Shown: positions 1 to 38,100 of the stretch, in pieces
Position numbering within the stretch: position 1 is the stretch's first letter
Layout: each line of letters starts with the position of its first letter
Source of the DNA: Narthecium ossifragum
Taxonomy: Eukaryota > Streptophyta > Magnoliopsida > Dioscoreales > Nartheciaceae
DNA length: 64,000 nucleotides
Direction of reading: 5' to 3'
Assembly: GCA_963920575.1 (NCBI GenBank)
Contig: OY986963.1
Coordinates: 5,680,896-5,744,895, forward strand
Position numbers and translations under genes: made by a program
The notes under the pieces: generated by a model
The model's database searches: none
What the model saw: only the letters and a program-made list of their open reading frames with translations
Told to the model about the DNA's origin: nothing

Positions 1-205
1 CAAATAGTACCATCAAAAGAATTGCTAAACAAAACAAACTGATGCCTGCATTAAACTGATTTGGTAGTAAGATCTAAAGTTATATAGGCTCAAACAAGAT
101 GGCAGCCTTCTGAGCTTACTGACAATGAAATGCATAGGTAGTGCAGAAGTATCATAGACCTAATGTATTAATAATGGAAATTGTGTGGCAAGGAAAGTAT
201 AATAC

Positions 206-25027
<24,822 letters not shown>

Positions 25028-25582
25028 AGCTGACGACTGATGACGACGGTTGCTGGGGTCCAATTCCCAGACCCTAACCGCCCACGGGCCCCTATTTTTA
25101 TAGGATGCGACTCATAACGCAATAGCTTCTTTAGGTGAGATGAGATCCTTGTCATTCTGGGGAGCCCATAGATAGCCCTATGGGCCGTTCTTGGGCTTGC
25201 CTCCCAACATTTACGGATTTAGGCCAGGCCTGTAAGGCTGTAACCATGATTGGATCTCGATTCTCGAAAGCGTTAAACGAGCTAGTAACAAGCAAGAATA
25301 AGGTTGTAGGTGTTTGCTCGTTATCAACACGATTAGTTTTTAATGCCACATTAGGTGTTTGATATCGGCCAATACTTTATTTTGGTCCATAAACAAATCC
25401 TCTCCATTAGTTAAGGTGATGACAATTTAAATCATACTCCCCAGAATCTAGAAGAAATCTTTTGAAATTAGAACCAAAGGAAACATATACTTGAATCAAA
25501 CATCTTATAAGCAAAAAAAAACAAAAACAAAACAACTATCCGCAAATAAAAACTAAGTCTCAAGCATCCTTCTCACCTCGGA
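25028..25582 (-). promoter_or_regulatory. CTR9 promoter region, with TATA box at 25093-25102
   Basis: The 555 bp between the CTR9 start codon and the stop codon of the upstream DUF641 gene must hold the CTR9 promoter and the end of that gene's transcript. On the minus strand TATAAAAATA lies at 25093-25102, about 65-75 bp before the ATG, a normal plant spacing. GGCCCA/AGCCCA motifs (site II-like, common in housekeeping promoters) lie around 25165-25200. Seen directly; function inferred. Confidence 0.6.
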
Positions 25583-27232
25583 TCAGCTACCATTGCTCTT
25601 ATTATTGCTACTACTATCACTACCACTACAACCTTGACTGTTGTTATACGTGCAAACCACCTTACACTTGACCACACCACAACTCGTGCTATAAACATAG
25701 AAACCCGGTGCGACCATCATCCTCACTTGATCCGGCTCGAGTCGACCGACCCGGCTACCCGCGGCGTCCTCCATGAACCCCGAATCGAACTTGGCCCCCG
25801 GTCCGACCCGGAGAATCGGAACCGGCGGGTGAACCGACTGGGCCAGAAGATGGATGAGCCAGACCCCTTTTGCCGCCCCAAAGAAGGCCTGCAAAAGCCC
25901 TTCAGGCCAAGCCCGAGCCCAGCCCAATGCACCCACCACGTCACCCATCCTCCGATCACAGAACCGGCTCAGGCCCTCGCTATAATGCTTGGTTCCTCGG
26001 CTCAGCACATCGTCCCACCCGACGCCCCGAACCAACTCGAACCCGGCCCGAGCCGCCTTGCACCGGACCGATGGGTCCAACGGTTTGTCCATATTCAAAC
26101 CGAATCCGCTCTCGAAGTCTTCGTAGAAAACCCGGTTCAGTAGGGATTCCAAAAAGACCAACAAGTTCTTATGGTTGCGGCATTGGGCCGAGGCGGACCG
26201 GGGGTCGAGAGGCTGAACCAAGGTAGCGAGCCGGTCGACGGACCGGGTCTGGCGGAGGTGGGGGCCGAGGGCCCGGGCGAGGAGGCGGACGGCGGACCGC
26301 GCGTCGGAGACGGACCGGAGGAAGGGTTCGACAGGAAGCGAACCGGCCGGAGGTGGTGGACCGGCAGCCGAGCGATCGAGGGCGGACCGGAGGTCGTGGC
26401 AGTAAGTCTCGAGGCGGTCGAGCTTGTGGGAGAGCTCGGAGAGGGAGTATTTAAGGCGGGAGGACTCCTGGAGGGCCTCGTCGCGGAGGCGCGTCGCGTG
26501 GAGGAGCTTGCGGGAGAGCTCGGCCGCGGCGGCCCGCCAGTGCTCGTTGTCGTCCGGCGGTGGTGGGGTGCTGGTGTTGGAGGAGAAGGAGCGGGGGGTG
26601 AGGCGGGAGAGGGTGAGGAAGAAGGAGCGGAGGAGGCGCTGGGGGTTGGCGGAGCTGGGGCTGGAGTCGAGAGGGAAGACGACGGTGGTGGTCTTGTCTC
26701 GGGAAGAGGGGCGGCACTTGTTACATAGGATAGAGGGGTCATCGGTGTCGTCGGCGTGGGCTGATTTGGGAGGCGTCTTCTTCTTGGAAGAAGTGGGCTT
26801 GGAGTGTAAGGGTGTGGGGATGTGCTTATATGTCTCGCCGGCGGCGGAAGCGATCGATGGCTCGGGCTCGTCGTCTTCTTCCTTCTCGTGCTCCGGGATC
26901 TGCAAAACGCAAGGAAAAAAAAGTGCCTTTCCACGTTATTCTGATGGAAAATCGAAGGTGGTGATCAGAAAAGTCTTAACTTTTGTTGTTAAATCTGAAG
27001 AAATAAAAGGTACCAGTGTTTGGAATCCATAAGGAGAGCAAAAAAAAAAACGATCTTTATCATTCTAGAGAAAAGAAAAGAATCCACCAAGGAAAAGAGT
27101 TGGATTTTTTCTTCTGGGGGCGGGGTCAACGGGGTCTGGGGAGGAAGAAAGAACACTTACAGGGGTGAACAAGAGCGGCGAGGGAGGTGGAGGAGGGGAT
27201 GGCCGGTAGGAGGAGGTGGTGACGGTGGCCAT
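25583..27232 (-). CDS. DUF641 protein, GIL1/IRKI-like
   Basis: Two exons: 27161-27232 (24 codons, starts MATVTTSSYRPSPPPPPSPL, donor CCT|GTAAGT) and 25583-26899 (acceptor TTTTGCAG|ATC, 438 codons plus stop), together 462 residues. The join gives FTP|IPEHEKEEDDEPE. A start at 26905 inside the second exon is possible, but the spliced form is preferred because donor, acceptor and phase all fit. Residues about 145-200 are the DUF641 helical segment (LSRKLLHATRLRDEALQESS, LSELSHKLDRLETYCHDLR). The C-terminal third has the family signature VWLIHLLAQSVHPPVPILRV and ends with VYSTSCGVVKCKVVC. Family members are plant adaptors in gravitropism/light signalling (GIL1) or partners of the IRK receptor kinase (IRKI). 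The exact orthologue cannot be fixed by eye. The long GC-rich frames on the opposite strand are shadows. Confidence 0.88.
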
Positions 27233-29123
27233 GACGGTGGTTGGCTGGTACGTGCTCCGCTGTCGTACTCCGTCTTCAATTCCTCTTGGCTTCGCCCCAC
27301 CAGTAGTACCCTCCGAGAGATAAGATATATCTCGGGGGTTTAAATGCTAGCATTCATATATACGTAATACACACAGATATATTAAATTAAACAGTAATAA
27401 AGCATGGGCCAACCTATGATTTCCATCGGCACCTTACGACCCACGTAATTAATGACTGCAAGGAGAGCTTAATATACGATGGCGCAACTCACTCATCGGC
27501 CAGCCGCCTGGAGGATGGAGATCAACGTCGGCATTGGCATCGGCATCGGCATCGGCATCAGCGCTGGCATAGACTCTGTCAGATAATAAATGTTTGTCTC
27601 TTTTATCATAACTTCGGGACGCCTTCTTCTCTCCAAACTCCCTAAACTGCTATAACATCACAGACTCACAAGCCTGTAACTTTGTTCTTTTTATCGTTTG
27701 AATGACCACAATATATATGTATGCTTATATAAATTTAGTTTTACTACGTTGAGACCGGAACACATGGGGAGGTTTATAGCGTAAGGAGGATCCGATATCC
27801 GTGTTTTTGCCTTGGTATCGGACACTGGAAATAGTGATGGCCGGGGGGGAGCATTTATGAAACCCATGTCTACCACTCAACCGCTGGATTTATTGCATGG
27901 GCCCATATATAGCAACCTCCCTCTAACGGGAGCAGCATGCATGTGAACGACATTAAGAGAAAGGGACGCCGAAGCCCGGCCTTCTCCTCTCTCAGGGATA
28001 TCGTGTGAACGAACGATACTGTATGAATATGGATGGTTGGGGGGGGGGGCTCACGTGCAGGCTTTGCGAACGGAAGAGATGGCTTCTCTGGCGAGTCTTC
28101 TGAATACTATTCTCTCTCCTGTCATATGCATGCTGTAGACCTGTAGTTCGTCTAGTTATACACCTAAGGATGCAGCAAATAGTGACGACGACGACTGCTG
28201 GTCTGAGACGAGTCAGATACTTGGCTCTTCCTGATGGCTGGAGTCATTGTTGATTTGGATATGCTTGGCGTATTATAGCTAAGAACTAAAATTTTGTCTG
28301 AATGACACGTACACTCATCATTCAATTATATGAGCATGCAACCCAGGCTTTGATAGCATGTACTGTTAACCACTGATGGTCGATATTCTTGTGATTATAG
28401 TCGTCTGGGATAGGCTACCACTAGACATCAGATGGCATATATATGCACTTTTCTTTTTTTGATTAGTTAAACCGTTGGCTAAGAAACCCATTTAAGGGTG
28501 TACAACAAGCTAGAGTGTCAGATTTGTTGGAACTTTTATGTGGATCAAGATCCAAATCAGTAATGATTCACCTAGAGCTAGACACAATTTGCATGTTTTT
28601 TGTGGCTAGAAAGAATAGTTCTACAGTTGGTGCATTGATATCTCTATTAACAAAAAAAAAAAAAACAGTATTGTACGCCAAAAAGCATTACATAGGAAGT
28701 TTTTATGCGTATAACCAGTAACAGATGCTCAATGTGAAAAATGTACCGTAGATAAGTATAATTTACCCATTTATGTAGGGAACTGGTGTTTGTTTTTGTA
28801 TAATCTGGGTACTAGTTTACATTTGGTCATCAAATACCTAATTACCGTTCCAACCATGCATGTTCTTCTGCAAGTTCTCCTTCCCCAACCAAGGAAGGCG
28901 AATTTCCTCAATTTGATCACCAAAAGACCGAACTGGTTTCTTCAGGAGCGTTGATCCTCCCCCCAAATAATCAATAATATAACCAAGAAGTAGAAGCCGT
29001 AGACACCACTAGTAACTCACTACAGCATGCACCAGAAAAAAGAATTAAGGCATTGAAGGACAAAGGAAAGAGGAAAACAGGATCTTTGAGCACACAAAAT
29101 ATTGCAAACCTGTCCTACATAGT
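27233..29123. other. Intergenic: DUF641-gene promoter and SEC1 3' flank
   Basis: No coding region recognised. An AT-rich segment with TATATATGA-type sequence at about 27351-27370 on the minus strand lies some 120 bp before the DUF641 start and may be its TATA region. A short GGCATC hexamer run lies at about 27535-27565, and a poly-G run at about 28037-28050. The rest looks like unstructured intergenic DNA. Confidence 0.5.
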
Positions 29124-32100
29124 TTAAATCTGAAGATCATCCAATGAAAGTTCTTGAGAATTGAGCATCTTAAGCTTCTGCATCAACAGATGACATGCAA
29201 CAGTCAACTTTTTAAAATCAGCCCTAGCTATCGTCTAAAATTGAAATCTATTCCCAACAAGAAGTATAACAAATTCTATAAGGAGTCACATAAATCAGCA
29301 TGGATCTCAAGTATACAACGGTCATACATAATTCATTATAAGTTGGAACAAATTCTATAAGTAATCTCATTATACATGGTGATGCATTATCAGGGTCATA
29401 GTCCTGCTTGGGCCGCCAAATTAAACAAATAATTGTTCTAGGATGTAAAAATTCCTAGCCCAATTTTGTAATCCAGCTGAATAGTGGTGAATTGGGGGCG
29501 TATTAAAACCAAGATTTAATATCGAGAAAATGATAAGTTGGAATTGCAGCACTATAGAAATGACAATCTCATGAATATGACACGCCAATTTCATAAAAAG
29601 TTAACGTTGTGTTCGATGCTTCTAGAATGCTAATAATCTATTCAGTCTCACGTACACACAAGTGGGTGCTCTCTCCAGGTTCATATGGCATTTGCTCAAA
29701 TAAGCAACTCAATAAAGTCTTAAAGGTAGAGTGCATCACCAAAATGCCTATTTGCCTGCGCTGGCATCTAGTGTAACCTTTTTCAATCCTTAGTTTAGAC
29801 TTGGCTTGTTTTGTTTATTTCATGTGTGAATATCATATACACCCCATCACAATATTCTAATTTTCACATTACACCCTAGTACCCTACAATCTTGATAATT
29901 CCATATATTTCCTGAAAAAATAAGAATCATTTCCAAAAACTCCATCCGTACGGAGCATACCCACACTGGCCATGCTAGTGACCAGTGACCAGCACGAAGC
30001 GTGCCAGTAGCACCGTAATCGTAGATGCATCCAATGGATTTAATGTAAAACTCCTAGTATAAAACAACTATATTGAAATGACATATCAGAAGTGAGTAGC
30101 AGGATCACTACATGAAACTTCTATCATATCCGCACAGCGTATCCTTTTTCGTAAATCAGATATACAATTTCACATGGTAGCTCAACTAATTTCAGAATAG
30201 TAACTACCTTGATTCGAAAAGAATTGGAACCATGGAGAAGGGTATAAAATTTGAAGTCTAAAATAAGAGCTAATTTCAGAAAGCAAAGAAGTCCACAAAC
30301 ATGTAATAGCGCCAGGTTGAAGGAAGATGCAAGATGTGATTTGACTTGACAGAAAGCATTGTTTGACTCACCGCGATAAATTGAGGGGGATCATCTAGAC
30401 TAGATGATCCAAGGATTACTTCCCTCTTTAGTTTCGAAGTGAGTTTGTGGACTGCGCGTAGCTGATTAAGCATTTGCAGAGGGATATCAGAGAAGAACTT
30501 GTACCACCATATGCAAAGAACCTGAGAAGAACTTAAATTAAGGCACCGTGCAAACAGAAAGTTTGTTACCTCTGATCGAGTGGCTCCACCGATTATGTAT
30601 ACAAATATACGCTGCCCCATCATCTTGAAATCACTAGATGCGTGTCTCAATACGGAGTCACTGCAAAGACACATTCGTTGGCAATATAATCATATAAGAC
30701 TGTCCACAAAATGGGGGGAAATTTGTGACAAATCAAGTCTGAGATATACAGGAATCTAAATATTTTTGAGTTCACACGCAGCAGGCATCCATCAAAACAC
30801 AAAACCAAATTAGGTTAAATACTACACAGTACATACACATACACCACTTCCATGCTTTGAAGCGTTTCCAGCAGAAGAACTGAAAGTGCAAGCAGCAGGT
30901 CAAGCTTAACCGCCCTGCTAGCTTTGTTAAACGGAACCAAAACCATTTTCCATACCTAGAATACCCATCATCAGAATTGCGAGGCTTAGCCCATGTCGCA
31001 GTCCTCCTAGATCTCATAGACTGAGCAGGCTGGCTTTGTGTCGCCCGAATTGCAGCACTCTGCAAGATCCGACTTGTTGTCTGACCTGAGACATTTTGTG
31101 ATGTCCCATGGAATGTAGGACTAGGATCATTCATAGATGGATACTCATTCTTTGGAAGGTCACCTTTGCTGAGTTTCTCAATCAATTCCTGAAAAGAAGT
31201 GCACGGAAACTTCTAACATTCCACACACAGAATAATGGTATAGCCGTAAGAAAATTCACCATAGTTAGGCACAAAGGTTCAGAATCCGTTGTCAAATGTT
31301 TAAAACAGTATAAGACTTGAACTAGAAACACCGGAGACAATACCCTCTTGATTTGAGGGTAAACAATTTTATCTGGAAGAAAACACGCCTTCTGTGGCAA
31401 ACTATGGCAGCAGGGTCTTGGTAAAAACCACACAGTGCAAAGACACAGAATACTCAGCCTAACCATAAATCGAAAACCAAATAAAACTCGCATTTAAGGG
31501 CTTAAGAAACAGAAACACATTAAAGTAGCAAGATAAGTCTAGTACTTCATTTGTAAGAATGGCCTACATGTGACCATTTAGCTGGAGACTACCATCCCTA
31601 TATACAGGTATGTATCAACTAAATCCCCCAACCAATTTCTTTTTTTCTGTATTCCCTCTGTGTTGCCTGAGACTTGAACCGGAAAGGTAGTTGGACGGAG
31701 TAGATAATTTTCCTTCTTGTATTCATCAGGCCACGGAGGGCACGGTAATGAACGTCAATATCATAGATAGAATAAAAAGACATCCACTAGAATCATGAAC
31801 ACAGCATACAACTCTAATTGAAATACATATATTACACTATAGGGATTGTGAGAACTAAGAAGAAATATATTTTCAGCCTGGAGACATGATTGTTTCTGGT
31901 ATAAAAGTAGTTATGTCAATAGAAATGTGCTGCCTTTCAGTGCAGTTTGAGGTTATTGATTTGTGTAATTGGAAGTAACCAATTAACTTCCTATCAGCAA
32001 AGGCATGCAGCAATTAATATACTTGAGACTTTGAGAGGACCCAAGCGCGCATGATCATGGCATGGTAAGAGTAGCTATCATCATCAGTACCAAACTGTTT

Positions 32101-35100
32101 AACTGTGACATAAACTTTAGTTGCAAGCTTATAGCAAAATCGATAAGTACCTCTATCATGGGGTAAAATCGAGAAAGTTGCCATTTCTCTTCCTCATCCT
32201 TCCGTTCTTTCCTAACTGCATGCTTCTTCTGATCACCAAATAAGCGCATGTAGCAATTGTCAACAAGCATACATCAAAAAGGAAAAAGAGCTAGAGTTAG
32301 CTCTCCCACTCTCCAAAAATTCCAATTCCCATAGGAAAACTTTTTACCTTTTGAACATCGAATTTGAGAGAGAAAACCCCTCCTGACGTCTTTTTCGTAT
32401 CCGATACTCCCAAGTATCTCATGTTATTCACGGCATTCCTATCTTCAGGTGACAATCTTGCCAGCTGGAAGGGAAAAAGGACTTTCTTCCATGAATTTTG
32501 ATAGATGCTATACATGCAACTAGATAGCTAAAGAAAATATCTATCTAGGTCAAGAAAAATGCAATCAAAAGTTCCATCATGCCAAGTTTAAGTAATGAAC
32601 AGCCCAGTATCATGTGTTGAGAAAAACTAATATATGAATCACAATGTAAGCAAGTAACCATGCCACCGTTATTTGCTATTATCGATGTCCTCTTATAGCT
32701 GTATGTACAGGATGATTAATGCAGGTTGACATCTGAAAATAGGAAATGCCAAAAGAAGAAGATGACGAGCCCTGATGTGAACTCCAGATGAGAAAACTGC
32801 AGTCTGAACTCTGAAGTGCAGTCATCAGCTAGGTACTAAAATGTTATGTAATATCGAGGCCCAGATTTTGTTGACACGGTAAACAACACCAACAAAATAT
32901 CTGAATTCTTCTCATTCTTCAAAAATGAAGCATCCACTAGAGAAGTATCCAAGAATTCTATAACCCAAATCTACAAAACAAACACAAATTCTCGTACCTC
33001 ATTACTGCATCAATTATAAGAGTAATTTTCGTATCTCATTGCTTTCTCCTCAATGCACTATATGAAGAATCGTACTTATATGCATTCTCCAATATGCTAA
33101 GAAGTTCACAGCTATATTTGCAGGCATCACCTGTCAGAGCTAGAAGCGTTGTCATATTACACGATCTAGGACGCTTTGTAGACAAACCTGCGTCGAAGTA
33201 ACTTGATAGATGGAGGTGCGAGTTAAAAGCGTCATTATTCTACATCAATAGCTTCTCAGCTGGGCACTTATTTGTATATGACAGATTAAAGTTATCTGCT
33301 ATATTATGGATTCAGGAAAATAAGACGACATATATTTCTTCAACAATATATTCACTTTCATCTTAGCAATCCAAGAATCTAGAAACATGAACCACTATCC
33401 ACCATCAACATACATGTGCAGGCCTGTGCAAAATGGGTATTATTGGCTTGACATGGCAAAAAAAAATCGATCAATTGACACGAATAAATTCAAAAAGAAA
33501 CACATGATATTCCCTCCAATAGATGCATGCTCCGACAATGCAAGAAAGGAATTAGGAACAGAGGCCAACAAATTGCCTCACTTACTTGCATCAACTTTGC
33601 ACCTTTATCACCATCAAACTTCTCTGGATGAATGGCTGCATATACCATCAACAGACGCAGTTTATTTTCAGGAGTCACATCCTGCAGAAGGCAATATACA
33701 TCATTTTTACTTTAGTACATGTTAAAACAAGTTGACACGCTGATACAAATGTGGCAAAGAAAGCATTTTCCAAATCAAATGGCATTAAATTACCTGCTTT
33801 GTCCTTAAAAAATTAATCACATCTTTAGTCCCCGCATCCCCAAAGACGAGATCTTGTTCAAGTTGTCCAATGTCTCGTAGTTCACATTCCCTGATTAATC
33901 TATTAATTTTTCCAGCAACCTGCAAGTAAAAAATATAATATACGACACACGTCCGTTGTATATTTCTAATTCTTAGTAAACAATTCCTTCAGAAAAACCA
34001 ACTAGAATCATATTCTTAGGATATACCATGATTAATGGCAGATCCAACGTATTCAAGTCAAATGAAATCCTTCAAGATTTCAATGTTATATGACAACAAG
34101 AGAAACTATTTAGTTCTATAATGACCGTAATCTGCTAGAAGCACTTACCTATATCTTTATGTACCTGCAACATTTGGATCTAATGGACAGATAGGAATCA
34201 AAGCCTATTCTTAAATGGCATAAACATAATTCTGGAAGCGAACAAAAATAAGCATCTTTCAGTTTCATCCTTAATGGAAATGTCCCACATGTAAAAACTA
34301 GCACTCACACACTTTCCAAAGTCACAACTCCAAGCAATGAGATATCAGCAGTTGACACTACGAAAGCTCTTAAAGACCATGCCAATGCCAACAAAAATTT
34401 GTTGCTCAGTAAATATAAGTACTTGTTTAGCAGAAAACCACAGCATCAAGATGTACCTCCAATGACACATTATAAGAAATTAAGAACTAGTTTGATAATT
34501 GCTAAGAAAGCATAACAACCTGGCAAGGCAGACACTAGCTAGATGATCTGTGCCCCAAAAAGGTCAAGAGTCACACTTTACATTACTGGGGTCCTATGTA
34601 TTTCAATTATCTTGGTAGGATCCACCACTTTATTTTAACTCTTGGAAAGTTCAAAGTTTGGATCCTTTATGATAAGTTTGAAGGTTTTGATCTAATTGGA
34701 ACTCCATTATGTTCTAAGCTAAACTTCCTCATGAATTAGTGTGCCGGTCCATCCCGACATTCACCATAATAATAATGTTATCATCACAGTCACTGCCTAT
34801 ACATCTGCTAGTCCATACCATTTCTAGGTAATCCTTACTTTCCAACAAAACTCATTTTCATATACATAAGGATTCAGGAGCAAGGATTGCCGTGCCGGCA
34901 CTTTGACATTGGGCATAGACTTCGTGCCAGCAACAACGAAGCTCTTTTGAGCTAATCCAGGAATTGGCAAGGGGTTTGTACCTATAAAAATATCATGTCA
35001 GTCATTTACCGGCACGATAAATGCCTGTATGTATTATCCAGCATGGCAATCACTCGTAAGGAGCAATTGAATGAACTTGACTGCAAGTTTCCATTGGTAT

Positions 35101-38100
35101 TTTGTATAGACAATAAAACAAAATCAATGACCAAACATGTTAAACTTCTAGATTATATGTACCAAGGATCATGGATTGTCGTTCCGGTGGCACGCGCCGT
35201 GCCGACAGCCTGCTGGCACGGTACGTACCGCTGGCACGGATGCGTGCCGGACCGACACGCCCCCGTGCCATTCTCCTTTTTCTTCCTCCTCCTACTACTA
35301 CTTCTTGGCACGGTATGGAGGGGTTTTCGATGCCGCTAACCCCCTGACACGGTACGTACTAGGCGGCACGCACAGTGCCGGACCGGCACGGAAATCCATG
35401 CCAAGGATTGACGTGCGGCCTCCAGCCGGCTTGAGACTTGCCACTGGCACCGGTGTCGGCCCTATGTGTCGGCAACACAATGGAGAGAAGAACATAAAAG
35501 TGAGAGAGGAAAATAAAAAAGAAGTAGGTGACAGGCTTTGGCGACTTTCCGGTGGAGACGAGGGCAGATTCCAACGGAGGTGAGAGGAACACCCGCATTG
35601 GGGGTGATCGTGAGAGAAGATGCGGGCTTCGGGGGTGATCATGAGAGAGAGGAGGGCGGGGGATCAAGAGAAAGGAGAGAGAGACCCAATTGTAATATAT
35701 AGGAGTATAGGACCCTAAACATAACGGGTTTGGACCCGAAACCCGTTATGTTTAGTATATAGGACCCCTAAACCCTAAAGCTTCAGAAGTCCTGACTCCC
35801 GATACCCTCTTCTTTTGCCACCGCCGCCTCCGACGATGGATCCCGACTCGCGAGTACGCCGCCGGCCTTCCCCTCTTCCTCTCCTTTCTCCTTTCTCCTC
35901 ATTCTCTTCTTCATTCCCCCCCCCCTTTATTTTCTCTGGTTCCTCCCTCTTCTCTTCCTCTCTTCCCCTCTTCTTTCCGATCGGCACTAACCCATTGCCG
36001 GCCGGCAACACCATATATCAACCGGTGCCGATCGGCTCGCCTAAGAAATCCATTGAACCAGAACCGGACCCAAAGCCGGAGCCGCTAAGCCGCCGGCTCG
36101 AGATTTACCAGCCGGCACCAAGGTTGCCAGTCGGCAAAGGAATCCTTGATATGTACCATACAAAAACCAACATTATTCATGCTTTTAAGGGAGTATTTTC
36201 TTTCATATCTAGAAATCTCCTATCATCTTCATTTTAGGCCATTAGCAAATAATCCCCCTAAATGGTTTTAGCATGCATACCACAGATACCCACTACTTGG
36301 AAAAAAAAAAGAAATCAAGTTTCGACTAGCAAACAAAGATACAACTTCTTAGGGAAGAAAAAGAAAAGAGAATGCACTGTGCCGCCAAGCAAAAAATCAG
36401 TGCCAAGACACATGTCGTTCAAAACATCAAGTTTCAACCAGCACAAGACGATACAACTTTAAAAAAAACAGGCATACAGATCGGTACCGGACCGGCAGCT
36501 AGCCGGGATAAAAAACCCCCCCGAATCGGTATCGAGAGGGGGGGGGTGCCGGAATTGTGCCGGGCGATACATAAGGTATCGCCCGGTACTGACCCGATAT
36601 CCAGGGGTGCCGGAGTTGTGCCGGAGGAGAGAGAGGAATAGAGGAAGCGGGAGGACAGAGAGGGGAGGAAAGAAACAGAGAGGGAAGGGGGGAAAGAGTA
36701 GAGAAACAGAGGCGCCGGAGGAGAGAGAGGAACAGAGGAAGAGGGAGGAGAGAGAGGGGAGGAGAGAAAGAGAGAGGGGAGGAGGGAAAGAGGAGAGAAA
36801 GAGAGAGGGGAGGAGCCGGGGCAGAAGTAAAAGAAGAGGGAGGGAGGGAGGGGGGGGGGGAGAGAGAGAGAGAGAGAGGGGTGAGGAAAAAGTAAATGAA
36901 AAGGAAAGAGAGAGAGAGAGAGGACACGTGAATTTGTTGGGGGGGTGAGTGAGTGCTGACAAGTTAAAAATAAAAATCAGCATGTTGATTATCACTAGTT
37001 TTTATTTATCAATGATAGGCCTCATATAAATGTTATTTTTTTATTTAATGATGGTAGTTAGTAACATTTTTTTATTTAATAATGATTGTTTTTAGCCTTC
37101 TTTTTATCTAATAATGGTAACTTTCCAATAATTAAATGTATCATATGAAAATTTAAAATTTTATGTTAATAATTATTTTAGTTATTATATTATTTTTTGA
37201 TGCTATTTAGTTTTTTTAATGACTTATTCATGTTAATTTTTACGTTAATTGCTGATGTTATTTTCTATGTTAATTACTTACGATGATTTTCATATTAATT
37301 GATAAATGTTTTATTTTACATCAAAATTAATTCAAATTGGTGGACAAATGAGAAAACTAGTATTTGTCCATATTTGAAGGTGTTAAAAAAAAGTTTGAAA
37401 ATTTTCATGAATTTCCTATTGGAGTGCTATCTGTTTTTGAGTTCTAATAGAAACATTTATCTTAGACCACCGGATGACAGATTATGGTTAGTCTGAAAAA
37501 GAGTTTGGTGTGTACTCATATAAGAGATGTATTGAGCCGTTGATTATGTATCATGTATTGTATTATACTACTTTGATATGTTTTTGCTCTGCGCTAGTAT
37601 AAGAAATTATATTTGGTCAATTAGAGATATTGAAAACGAGTGAATTTCACTCATCTGGACCGGCACGGGGGCGTACCGGTCCGGCACGGCGCGTACCGTA
37701 TTGCCGGGTTGCCGGCACGGCACGTGCCACCAGCATGGCAATCCATGGTCACTACTACAATGGCCTTCATAATAAGCAATCAAGCAAAACAAAGGGAATT
37801 GTGCAAGCTTAGTGATGGTAGTATACACACGCAACTTTGTACAACTATATCTATTTATCTAATGGACAGGTCAGATGTTTTACGAGTGCATGCCCTGATG
37901 ACATACAAAAAGCAATGTAGATATATCAAGTCTGAAGCAGAAGGTAACATAGTGTAATAATCAAACTTACCTCTATATGGAGCGAAAGCTTGTCAATTTG
38001 ATCACTATATTGTGGCAAGGCTTGAACCATTTTTTGAAGATCCCTAGTTGACAACTCGCTGCCATCTCTATACACCACATGACAAGGTAAGCATATATTT

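Noticed and set aside
25634..26934. Long GC-rich frames on the plus strand and in other minus frames
   Set aside because: Shadows of the DUF641 gene; they lack recognisable domains, while the chosen frame has the DUF641 signatures.
37299..37496. 65-codon frame that is nearly identical in copies B and C (also 51114-51311)
   Set aside because: The similarity is explained by DNA-level identity of the two element copies; copy A lacks it and the product is Lys/Leu/Tyr-biased from AT-rich DNA.
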